A DNA stretch of 64,000 nt from Paenibacillus pinihumi DSM 23905 = JCM 16419 (lineage in GTDB: Bacteria; Bacillota; Bacilli; Paenibacillales; Paenibacillaceae). Positions within the stretch are counted from its first letter, which is position 1. Each line of letters opens with the position of its first letter. The position numbers were made by a program, and so were the translations under genes. Below, one piece after another: positions 1 through 8,200 of this stretch. The DNA is taken from the NCBI RefSeq assembly GCF_000422505.1, contig NZ_AULX01000012.1, positions 124,001 through 188,000 on the forward strand. Direction: 5' to 3'. Under the pieces are notes generated by a model. The model made no database searches. It worked only from the letters and a program-made list of their open reading frames with translations, and was not told the DNA's origin.

Positions 1-247
1 CACTCTGGCTGGCCAATTGCTTCTCCAGGCCGCGAATCCGGCGCTGCAGCTTGAACTGGCGAATGATCGCAAAGAAGAACACGGTCAGTCCGCCCAGCAA
101 AGTGGAAATCAGAATGACGAGAATGAGTGGTGTCTGGGTTTGGACGAAGCCAAAGTTGACCTGCACCTTGTCCACATTAATTACAGCAAAGATTGCCGTA
201 ATGAGTGCAAAGAGCAGAGCGGAGATGACCATCCATTGTGTTTTCAT
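1..247 (-). CDS. LapA-domain (DUF1049) small membrane protein, partial
   Basis: The reading frame runs off the window start, so only the first 82 residues are present. It begins MKTQWMVISALLFALITAIF. Two hydrophobic helices (about residues 5-25 and 40-62) are separated by a short polar stretch containing NVDKVQVNFGF, and a basic amphipathic stretch (RQFKLQRRIRGLEKQ) follows. This is the usual layout of LapA/DUF1049 proteins, small inner-membrane proteins of poorly defined role in Gram-positive bacteria. The ATG is preceded by GAGGGAG at a good distance. The family call is from recognition of the pattern, not from a search. Confidence 0.75.
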   Translation of the reverse strand, partial: MKTQWMVISALLFALITAIFAVINVDKVQVNFGFVQTQTPLILVILISTLLGGLTVFFFAIIRQFKLQRRIRGLEKQLASQS

Positions 248-312
248 CGTACTCCCTCATTTCATGCGTTAGTGAGGCATGGACTGTAAGTTCATGCGGG
301 TTATTTTTCTAC

Positions 313-318
313 ATTATA
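313..318 (-). promoter_or_regulatory. possible -10 element for the LapA-like gene
   Basis: Read on the minus strand this is a perfect TATAAT, about 65 bases upstream of the LapA-like start and in an AT-rich gap. No good -35 at the standard distance is visible, so the call is tentative. Confidence 0.35.
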
Positions 319-420
319 CACTATATTGTACTTTACCCCGCAAGAAACAGATTCACGCATCACCTTGTTACGCGGCAGCTGTCTTCTGAGTTTTGGCACG
401 CCTGTCTGCTTTTCTCTTTA

Positions 421-1137
421 TTACCCCTCCTTCTTCAACAGCTCCATCAGGACAACTACCTTCACCGCTTCAAATTCATCTGCAGTCAGCCTGGCCATGA
501 CAGAGTCCTTAATATGTTCCTTCTTTTCATCGGTCAGACCGCCTTTGGCCGAGTTCGCCAGATCGGTAAGCTCCTTCATGCTGAACTTGCTGAGCAATAG
601 CTGCATCGCTTCTTCTTTGTTCTTTACAATGAGCTTGCCGCCTTTTTTGCCATCGGCTGCAGGGGTTTTGTCCGGCTTGTCCGTATTTGCTTGATTATCT
701 CCTCCATTCTTGCCATCCCCAGGCTTATCCGTCGTTGATCCGGTACCCGGAGAACTCGTTTTTGTGCCTGTGGCGACAGGCAGGTTCAGCTTGTCAATGT
801 ACTCTTTGCCGAGCTCGTCCGCATGTTCTTGGAGCAGCTGCTGAACAGCGGGGTCCTGCTTCATCCGCTCGAATTCATCGGCATTGACAATTTGATTGGA
901 CAGCTGTTGAATCATTTTGTCCGAAGCGTAGCTCATGCCGTACTTGTAGCCGTTCCAGCCGATAACTCCGGCAACCAGCAGAATCGCTGTCCATTTGCCC
1001 AGCAAAAATCCGCCCCGCGCAATTCTTTTGCGTTCTCCGTCGCCGAATCGCACCCAGCGTGTTCCGTCTTTACTGATGTACCATTTGATGCCAAACAACC
1101 CAAGCGGTGTTCTTACCTTTTTGATTTTCTTATCCAT
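421..1137 (-). CDS. membrane-anchored protein of unknown function with a conserved C-terminal helical module
   Basis: This 238-residue protein matches no family I recognise. Residues 8-32 hold a compact motif (TPLGLFGIKWYISKDGTRW) that recurs in the 56-residue protein at 11122-11292. One transmembrane helix follows (about 46-65). A linker rich in G, T, K, D and P (about 122-165) leads to a charged helical C-terminus (about 170-238) with LLSKFSMKELTDLANSAKGG. That C-terminal module is clearly related to the end of the protein at 19268-19924, which lies in the exopolysaccharide locus. The layout suggests a sensor or anchor with the helical domain outside the membrane, but orientation and function are unknown. 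On the minus strand AGGTCAGGTG precedes the ATG. Confidence 0.7.
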   Translation of the reverse strand: MDKKIKKVRTPLGLFGIKWYISKDGTRWVRFGDGERKRIARGGFLLGKWTAILLVAGVIGWNGYKYGMSYASDKMIQQLSNQIVNADEFERMKQDPAVQQLLQEHADELGKEYIDKLNLPVATGTKTSSPGTGSTTDKPGDGKNGGDNQANTDKPDKTPAADGKKGGKLIVKNKEEAMQLLLSKFSMKELTDLANSAKGGLTDEKKEHIKDSVMARLTADEFEAVKVVVLMELLKKEG

Positions 1138-1549
1138 GTTTACACCTGACCTTGCCTCTTAATTTAGGTGCCCCCAACAGACGTAAGGCAGATAGTGGCT
1201 GTCAGCGGCTCTATCTTTGCGAGTCTTATTGCAGGCTTGCTTTGTTCTATAAATCCGTTTAACCCCAACTATAGTTATCGAAATTCGGGGACGATTTTAT
1301 TAGAGGTAATTTTTCATAAAGCCTGATCTTGATAGGGCTGCTGTATCCGGCGCCAGAGATGAAGGGGATGAAGCACAACTTTCTTGTTTGCTGTTAAAAA
1401 CCGATTCCCTTCAAAATTATAACGCAACAAACCAGGCATTCACATCAACCGTAAGAACCTTTTATCCCGGCGGCAGGGCAAGCCTCGCTTCCAAGCGCCT
1501 GAATGGTGAAGGACTCTCATATTAAAAAACGGAAAAATAGAACGTTTTG
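1138..1549. other. intergenic region, no gene seen
   Basis: About 410 bases lie between two divergent genes. I see no coding frame with a start and ribosome site, and no T-box or other riboswitch signature. It presumably holds the promoter of the minus-strand gene at 421-1137, but I could not identify one convincingly. Confidence 0.5.
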
Positions 1550-1578
1550 TTGCATAAACCACCGTCCAGCCTTATATT
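1550..1578 (+). promoter_or_regulatory. promoter upstream of glnS
   Basis: TTGCAT at 1550-1555 and TATATT at 1573-1578 are separated by exactly 17 bases, a good sigma-A match. The leader to the GTG start would be about 170 bases. No T-box motif is seen in it, so there is no sign of tRNA-responsive control. Confidence 0.55.
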
Positions 1579-1758
1579 TCACTGCAAAATTGTGTATTAT
1601 AAGGAGATATAGGAATTATACTTCGGGCTAAGGCAATCGATAGATCAAGACGCCGAATGCAAGATATGGAAAGCTTTAGTGCAGTCTGTAACTTGATTTC
1701 AGGAGGCGCATCAACGCTGTCACACAAAGCCAAAGCTATGCAGGAAAGGTTGATTGCA

Positions 1759-3417
1759 GTGGAGAACAAGACATCATCCTCAAATTTTATTAAAAGCATT
1801 GTTAGCGATGATCTGAAAAGCGGCAAGGTGAATGAAATTATTACCCGGTTTCCGCCTGAGCCTAATGGTTATCTTCATATTGGGCATGCCAAGTCCATCT
1901 GTCTGAATTTCGAGCTGGCAGACGAGTTCGGCGGCAAAACGAATTTGCGCTTTGACGACACGAACCCTCTGAAAGAGGACACCGAGTATGTGGAATCGAT
2001 CCGGGAGGATGTGCGCTGGCTCGGTTTTGAATGGGATGATCTGCGTTTTGCCTCGGACTACTTCGAGGAAATGTACAACCGGGCGAGAAGGCTCATTGAG
2101 AAGGGTCTTGCCTATGTATGCGATCTGAACGCGGAGCAAATCCGCGAGACGAGAGGGACGCTGACGCAGCCGGGAACGGAAAGCCCGTACCGCAGCCGCA
2201 GTGTGGAGGAAAATCTCGACCTGTTCAGCCGCATGCGCAGCGGCGAGTTCAAGGACGGGGAAAAGGTGCTGCGCGCCAAAATTGATATGGCTTCGCCAAA
2301 CATCAATCTTCGTGATCCGGTATTGTACCGGATTGCGCATGTGCACCATCATCGCACGGGTGACGCCTGGTGCATCTATCCGATGTACGACTACGCTCAT
2401 CCGCTGGGCGATGCCATTGAAGGCATCACGCATTCGATCTGTACATTGGAGTTCGAGGACCACCGTCCGCTGTATGACTGGGTAGTTGAATCGACGGAGA
2501 TGTCTGCAGCACCGAAGCAGTATGAGTTTGCCCGTCTGAATGTAACCAACACTGTCATGAGCAAGCGCAAGCTCAAGCAGCTTGTGGATGAGAATATTGT
2601 GGACGGCTGGGACGATCCGCGGATGCCGACGATTTCCGGTCTGCGCCGCAAAGGGTACACTGCGGAAGCGCTGCGCAATTTCTGCCGTGAGATCGGGGTT
2701 GCACGGGCACACAGCGTCGTCGATGAGCGGATGCTGGAGCATTTTATCCGTGAGGATCTGAAGCTGAAGGCGAACCGCACAATGGCGGTTCTGCGGCCGT
2801 TGAAAGTTGTCATTACGAACTATCCGGAAGGCGAGACGGAATGGCTGGAAGCGGAGAACAACTCCGAGAACGAGGAACTGGGCAACCGCAAAATTCCATT
2901 CTCCCGCGAAATCTATATCGAGCAGGACGATTTCATGGAAGATCCGCCGAGCAAATATTTCCGTTTGTTCCCGGGCAATGAAGTGCGTCTCAAGCATGCG
3001 TACTTTATCGTCTGCCAAGAGGTTATAAAGGATGCGGACGGCAATGTCATCGAGCTGCGCTGCACCTATGACCCGGAAACGAAGAGCGGCAGCGGCTTCA
3101 CAGGCCGCAAGGTGAAGGGCACAATTCACTGGGTAGAGGCTTCTCAGGCTCAAGCCGCGGAATTCCGGCTGTATGAGCCGCTGATCACCGACGAAGCGGA
3201 GGAGGAAGGCAAGCCGTTCCTGGAGTGCATTAATCCGAACTCGCTTGAGGTGCTGCAAGGTTTTGTGGAGCCGAATATGGCAGGTGTGAAGGGCAACGAG
3301 AAATTCCAGTTCTTCCGCCATGGCTACTTTAATGTGGACCCTCACTTTGAGGCAGAAGGCCGACTGGCCTTCAACCGCATTGTGTCACTGAAAAGCTCCT
3401 TCAATCCGAAGGCTTAA
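1759..3417 (+). CDS. glnS: glutaminyl-tRNA synthetase
   Basis: This is a class I aminoacyl-tRNA synthetase that charges tRNA-Gln directly with glutamine. The first signature, [20 protein letters not shown], is at residues 33-52, and the KMSKS-type loop appears as VMSKR at about 266-270. The C-terminal anticodon-binding part is complete and ends at the usual length of about 552 residues. The open frame extends upstream to 1657. I chose the GTG at 1759 because AGGAAAGG lies 9 bases before it and because the N-terminus ([11 protein letters not shown]) then aligns with the known start of the E. coli enzyme. It is a single gene closed by a terminator. Direct GlnRS is far from universal in Bacilli, many of which use GatCAB transamidation, so an acquired origin is possible. 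Confidence 0.95.
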   Translation: MENKTSSSNFIKSIVSDDLKSGKVNEIITRFPPEPNGYLHIGHAKSICLNFELADEFGGKTNLRFDDTNPLKEDTEYVESIREDVRWLGFEWDDLRFASDYFEEMYNRARRLIEKGLAYVCDLNAEQIRETRGTLTQPGTESPYRSRSVEENLDLFSRMRSGEFKDGEKVLRAKIDMASPNINLRDPVLYRIAHVHHHRTGDAWCIYPMYDYAHPLGDAIEGITHSICTLEFEDHRPLYDWVVESTEMSAAPKQYEFARLNVTNTVMSKRKLKQLVDENIVDGWDDPRMPTISGLRRKGYTAEALRNFCREIGVARAHSVVDERMLEHFIREDLKLKANRTMAVLRPLKVVITNYPEGETEWLEAENNSENEELGNRKIPFSREIYIEQDDFMEDPPSKYFRLFPGNEVRLKHAYFIVCQEVIKDADGNVIELRCTYDPETKSGSGFTGRKVKGTIHWVEASQAQAAEFRLYEPLITDEAEEEGKPFLECINPNSLEVLQGFVEPNMAGVKGNEKFQFFRHGYFNVDPHFEAEGRLAFNRIVSLKSSFNPKA

Positions 3418-3458
3418 TGAGACAATCAGGCAATTAAATAGTTTGTCCTATATGAAGA

Positions 3459-3496
3459 AGAGTCCAAATCGGCACCGTCCGATTGGGCTCTTTTTG
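3459..3496 (+). terminator. intrinsic terminator after glnS
   Basis: A 14-bp stem (3459-3472 with 3479-3492, including G-T pairs) with a short loop is followed by a run of T. Confidence 0.8.
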
Positions 3497-3717
3497 TGCA
3501 AAAAACGGCATTTATGAACGTTATGCTGTGAATAGGCTGTATTATCTGCGCCAATCGTATGCTGCCTCTGCCCCATACAACGGCAGAATCAGGTGACGGA
3601 AGCGCTTGATTCTGCCTAGTTACAGAACGACGCAAATCGATTACACTAGAGACAAAACCTTGTACTATTGACCTGAGTGTTTAGACCTAATTATGAGTTG
3701 GAAAGAAGGATGGATGC

Positions 3718-5226
3718 TTGCTTATCCCGGAAGCTGTCATGTTTATGCTTGCCTACATCGTTCCGATCTGTTTTCTTGTACATATTGGGCTTGAAGTGCT
3801 GCTTCGGAACCCGAAGAAGACCGAGCATCGGCTGGCAAGCCTGATTACGGCCTGTTATTTGCTGCTGTTTGTTGAGGAAAGCGTCAGGTTTCTGCTGCCT
3901 ATTGAATACAGCGCGGGGCTGAGCGTGCTTTGGTTCTCATGTGTGGGTCTTGCCATTCCCGGGCTGGGATTTCATTTTCTTACCAAGTTTGCGGGTTTCG
4001 ATAAAAGGATGCCAAAGCTTCTGTATCCTTATATTTTTTATATCCCCTTCTTGTTGTTGCCGCTTATCTTCCTTGATTATCAGGACTTGGCTGCAGCTCA
4101 GCAATTTGTCCAGAGGGGGATTTGGAAATGGCCCGTATATAACGCGGCTTATTATTGGACGTTCTCTTTGAGCATTCTGTTTAGCGCCATGTATTTGATT
4201 ATTTTGTTTAAAGGCCGCGTACAAGCCAGTGCTCCGGAACAGCGCAGCATCTATAACCTGCTGTTTACCGGCATTTTTCTGGTGATCGCGTGGCATGTGG
4301 TGTCCGGTTTTATTTCGTTTGGAGAGGTGCTGCCTCCGTATACGTATATTTATGGCGGGCTCATCTGGAGCTCCACCTTGTTTCTGGCGATGCGGAATTA
4401 TGATTTTCTCGATTTCAACCATAAGCGGTACGAGAAGCTGTTCAATTTGAACCCGTCGCCGATTCTGCTCGTTGAGCTGTCCGGGCGCATCCGGGAAGCC
4501 AATCCGGCCGCCAGACAATTGTTTAATGACGTCCATCTGGCAAGGTCCGGACTGGAGAATCTTGGAGGCGAGGAGCTGCAAGGACTGATTCAGGGCAAGC
4601 AGGAGATCCGGTCGATGGAAATCACGCTGTACAACAGAGACAAGCGTGTGGATGTACTGATTGACGGCGACTATGTTTCCTTGAGCAATGTGCCGCATGT
4701 CATTTTGATTATCCGGGACATTACGCTGCAAAAGGCGCATCAGGAGCAGATTGCCTTCCTGGCGTACCACGATTCACTGACTCAGCTTCCGAACCGGAGA
4801 CTGTTCTATGATCGGCTGGAGGAAGCAACCGGCAAGGCCATACTGCGCAATCAGATGCTTGCTGTTATTGTCGTGAATCTGGAGCATTTCAAGGAGCTGA
4901 ATGACCGCTATGGTTATGAGGCAGGGGATGAAGCCCTCAAGCATATGGCCTTTATCATTACGGAGACAGTGGGCTCTATGGGCATGGCGGCACGGCTTAG
5001 CGGGGGGAAGTTCGTTATTCTCATTGAGCCGGTGCCGTCTGTTGCCTACGTCGAGGAGACAATGAGACATTTGCACAGCCGTTTTGTCAGCCAGTCATCC
5101 TTTGATTACGAGGAGGAGCCGGTGCAGGTACAGCTAAGCATGGGTGTCAGCTATTTTCCTTCGGATGGCCTGGAGGGAAGTACGTTGATCAAGGAAGCGG
5201 ACAAGGTATTGCGGCGTATCGGTTAA
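3718..5226 (+). CDS. 7TM-PAS protein with a degenerate GGDEF domain
   Basis: This 502-residue protein has about seven N-terminal membrane helices (1-230) in the style of HisKA_7TM sensor modules. A PAS domain follows (about 238-345, starting YEKLFNLNPSPILLVE), then a GGDEF-fold domain (about 350-502) with YHDSLTQLPNRRLFYDRL. The signature loop reads RLSGGKF (about 426-432) where active diguanylate cyclases have RYGGDEF. The metal- and catalysis-linked acidic pair is therefore lost, and the protein is probably not a c-di-GMP synthase. It may act as a sensor or binding scaffold. Start: TTG with GAAAGAAGGA seven bases upstream; no in-frame ATG fits better. The giant kinase gene begins 37 bases downstream, so the two are probably co-transcribed and work in the same pathway. 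Confidence 0.85.
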   Translation: MLIPEAVMFMLAYIVPICFLVHIGLEVLLRNPKKTEHRLASLITACYLLLFVEESVRFLLPIEYSAGLSVLWFSCVGLAIPGLGFHFLTKFAGFDKRMPKLLYPYIFYIPFLLLPLIFLDYQDLAAAQQFVQRGIWKWPVYNAAYYWTFSLSILFSAMYLIILFKGRVQASAPEQRSIYNLLFTGIFLVIAWHVVSGFISFGEVLPPYTYIYGGLIWSSTLFLAMRNYDFLDFNHKRYEKLFNLNPSPILLVELSGRIREANPAARQLFNDVHLARSGLENLGGEELQGLIQGKQEIRSMEITLYNRDKRVDVLIDGDYVSLSNVPHVILIIRDITLQKAHQEQIAFLAYHDSLTQLPNRRLFYDRLEEATGKAILRNQMLAVIVVNLEHFKELNDRYGYEAGDEALKHMAFIITETVGSMGMAARLSGGKFVILIEPVPSVAYVEETMRHLHSRFVSQSSFDYEEEPVQVQLSMGVSYFPSDGLEGSTLIKEADKVLRRIG

Positions 5227-5263
5227 AGCACGGCAGCATGCAGGCAAGGGGAGGAGGATACAG

Positions 5264-8200
5264 ATGGAGCTTGCGGGCTATCAAATCATCGGACGAATCG
5301 CCGAGGATGAGGAAACGATTCTCTACAGGTTAAAGGGACTTCGTGATGAAACGGTTGTCATGTGCCAAACGACCCGTGATCCTTATCCGCCTGCTGATAG
5401 TATGAGCCGCTATGAGCAGGAGTTCGAAATGCTGCGTCTGCTTGGAGGCCGCGGAGCAGTCAAGCCGCTGGAGCTCAAGCATGACGGCAATCGTCCTTTT
5501 CTGCTTTTTGAAGACTTTGGCGGCATACCGGTGCCGCAGCTTTTTGGCAAGGGTCAAGGCCGCAATGCGGCCCGGCCGCTGGATAAGCTGGGACTGCTGC
5601 GTCTGCTTGGCGTGGCTGCAGATGTGGCCGATTGCCTGGCCCGCGTGCATAACCGGCAGATTGTTCATAATGCTGTCTATCCGTTCCATATTTTAATCCA
5701 CCCGGATACGCTTGAGGTCAAGCTGACCGGCTTTCAGCGGGCGTATCTGGTGGACAACCCTCCAGCATTTGCAACTGAGCCGACGCTGCATCAGAGCGGG
5801 CTTGCCTACATGGCTCCGGAGCAGACAGGCAGGTTCAACCGACAGGCTGGTTACCGGAGTGATGTGTACAGTCTGGGCGTGACGTTGTATGAATGGCTGA
5901 CCGGATCCCTGCCTTTTGAGGCGAAGGATGCGACGGAACTGATCTACTCGCATATCGCCAACCAGGCACCATCGGTATCTGCACGGGAGCCCTCGATTCC
6001 CTGGGCTGTATCGGATATTATCCGTCAATGCATGGATAAGGCGCCGGAGGAGCGTTATGGCAGCGCGTTCGACATTCATAAGGACTTCCTGGAATGCTTG
6101 AGGCAGATCAAGGAGAAGGGGGTTGTCGTGCCCTTTATTCTGGCGGCCAAGGATAACACGGGCGAATGGCATATTCCACAGGATATTTACGGAAGGGAAG
6201 CGGAGCAGAGAAGATTGCAGCAAATTCTTGATCCGGATACCGATGATCTGGCTGACATTGTGCTGGTTGGCGGTCGGGCCGGAATCGGCAAGACGGCTTT
6301 TGTGCGGGATGCGCTGCGTCATATGCAAAGCCAGGGTATGCTCCTCACGGGCAAATTCGAGCTGAATTCTTCCCATATTCCGTATTTTGGCTGGATACAG
6401 GTCATTGAGAATCTGGTTACCCAATTGCTGATCCGGCAAAAGCATGAGCTGGAGCTTTGGAAGCTGCGCATACAGGAGCGGATCGGGGAATACGGACAGC
6501 TGCTGATCAACTGGGTGCCCAAGCTGGGGCTTCTGATCGGGGAATCGGCAGAGGTGCGGCCGCTCCCGCTTATGGAGGAGCGGAATCGCTTCCACCAGAT
6601 TTTGCGCTCATTCATCCAGCTGTTTGCGGATGCCAATTACGCCCTGACGATCTTCCTCGATGATTTGCATTGGGCGGATGAAGCATCGCTTCAATTGATT
6701 GAGCAGCTGTTTAGCCGAAAAACGGGCTATTTGAAGCTTGTCTGCACATACCGTGAAGGAGAGCAGCCGGGAACCCCCTGGTCCGGGTGGGAACCGGAAG
6801 CTGCGATGGCATTAACGGTGATTGTCCGTTTTAGACTGCTTCCGCTTAGGGAGGAAGCTGTGCGGCAACTGCTGGCGGATACATTACGAACACCGGCAGA
6901 CAGCCTCAAGGAGCTGGCGCAGGTGCTGACAGTGAAGACCGGCGGTATCCCGCTGCTGCTCCGTACGCTGCTGCAAAACGGTGCAGACCAGGGCATATTC
7001 ACCTATAACCGGCCGGACCGGTACTGGGAATGGGATATGAGCAGGGTAAAGGCTATGGACTCCCCGCTCCAGTCACTGGGAAATTGGTCAGCCGGACGAT
7101 TGGCAGCATTGCCGGAGACTGCGTTGGAACTGCTGAGCTGGGCGGCCTTTCTCGGGCGGCAATTCGAACTGTCCATGCTGCTGGAGGTGAGCGGCCGCTC
7201 AAGGGAGGGTGCATTATCCGACTTGCTGGAGGCGGTGCGGCATGGTGTATTGCAGGTAAGCAGCAGGGATGATGCCGGGGGCACGGTATTTGCTTTCCCC
7301 CATGACCGGATTCGCCAGGACTGCCAGGGACATGCTTCGGCAGCAGACAGTGTGAATTACCATTATGCGGTGGGACAGATGTGGAAGCGGCGGGTGGCGG
7401 AAGAAGCCGATACGGCTTTATTCGAAGCGGCCATTCATCTGAACCAGTGCAAACAACGCATTAAGGAATGGGCAGAGAAGGCGGAACTGGCAGAGCTCAA
7501 TGATCAGGCAGGGCAAAAGGCGTTACAGTCGACAGCCTGGGAGCAGGCGCTGCGGTATTTCCGTGAGGCGGCAATGCTGATTCAGGGGGACGGCTGGGAG
7601 CGCTGCTTCGATCTGGCCTTCCGGGTGTTCAGTTCACAGGCAAAGTGTGAACTGCTCTGTGGAGAGGAAGCAACCGCCTATCAGCTGTTTGACATGCTAA
7701 TGACAAAGGCACCTGCTGATATGGACCGTGCAGCGATCTATTTAACGATGATTCAGCTTGAATCGAACCGGGGCCACAATGCCAAGGCGCTGCAGTTGGC
7801 GGACGAGGCGCTGCTCATGCTTGGTATCCATCTTCCGAAGAAGGTTGGCATGACACAGTTGGTCAAGCAATGGTTTCGTCTGAAGTGGAAGCTTCGAGGG
7901 CGCAACCGGGACCGGATCCGTGAGCTCCCTGCTATGGATGATCCACGACTGTTGGCTGCCATGTCAATTTCTGTCTATTCCGGAAATGCAAGGTTTGTGG
8001 AGAATGGGTCAAGCTGGGTCTCTGTAAATTTAACGATGGTCGAACTAACGCTCAAACATGGTCTTTCGCCGGGAGCATCGGTCCATTTTGCCGGTCTGGC
8101 GCTCCTCAGCACGATGGTTGCACGGAACTACCGGAATGCCTTTAAATGGGGCAAGCTGGCTTATGAGCTGTCGGAAGCCCATCCGGATATGAGAAGCATC

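Noticed and set aside
1579-1758. T-box leader for glnS
   Set aside because: No T-box core sequence, specifier hairpin or terminator is visible in the leader.
1780-3345. 521-codon minus-strand frame opposite glnS
   Set aside because: It is the shadow of a well-supported synthetase gene; the protein has no domain and the frame lacks a ribosome site.
4993-5013. Active diguanylate cyclase
   Set aside because: The GGDEF loop is SGGKF, so synthesis of c-di-GMP is unlikely even though the fold is retained.
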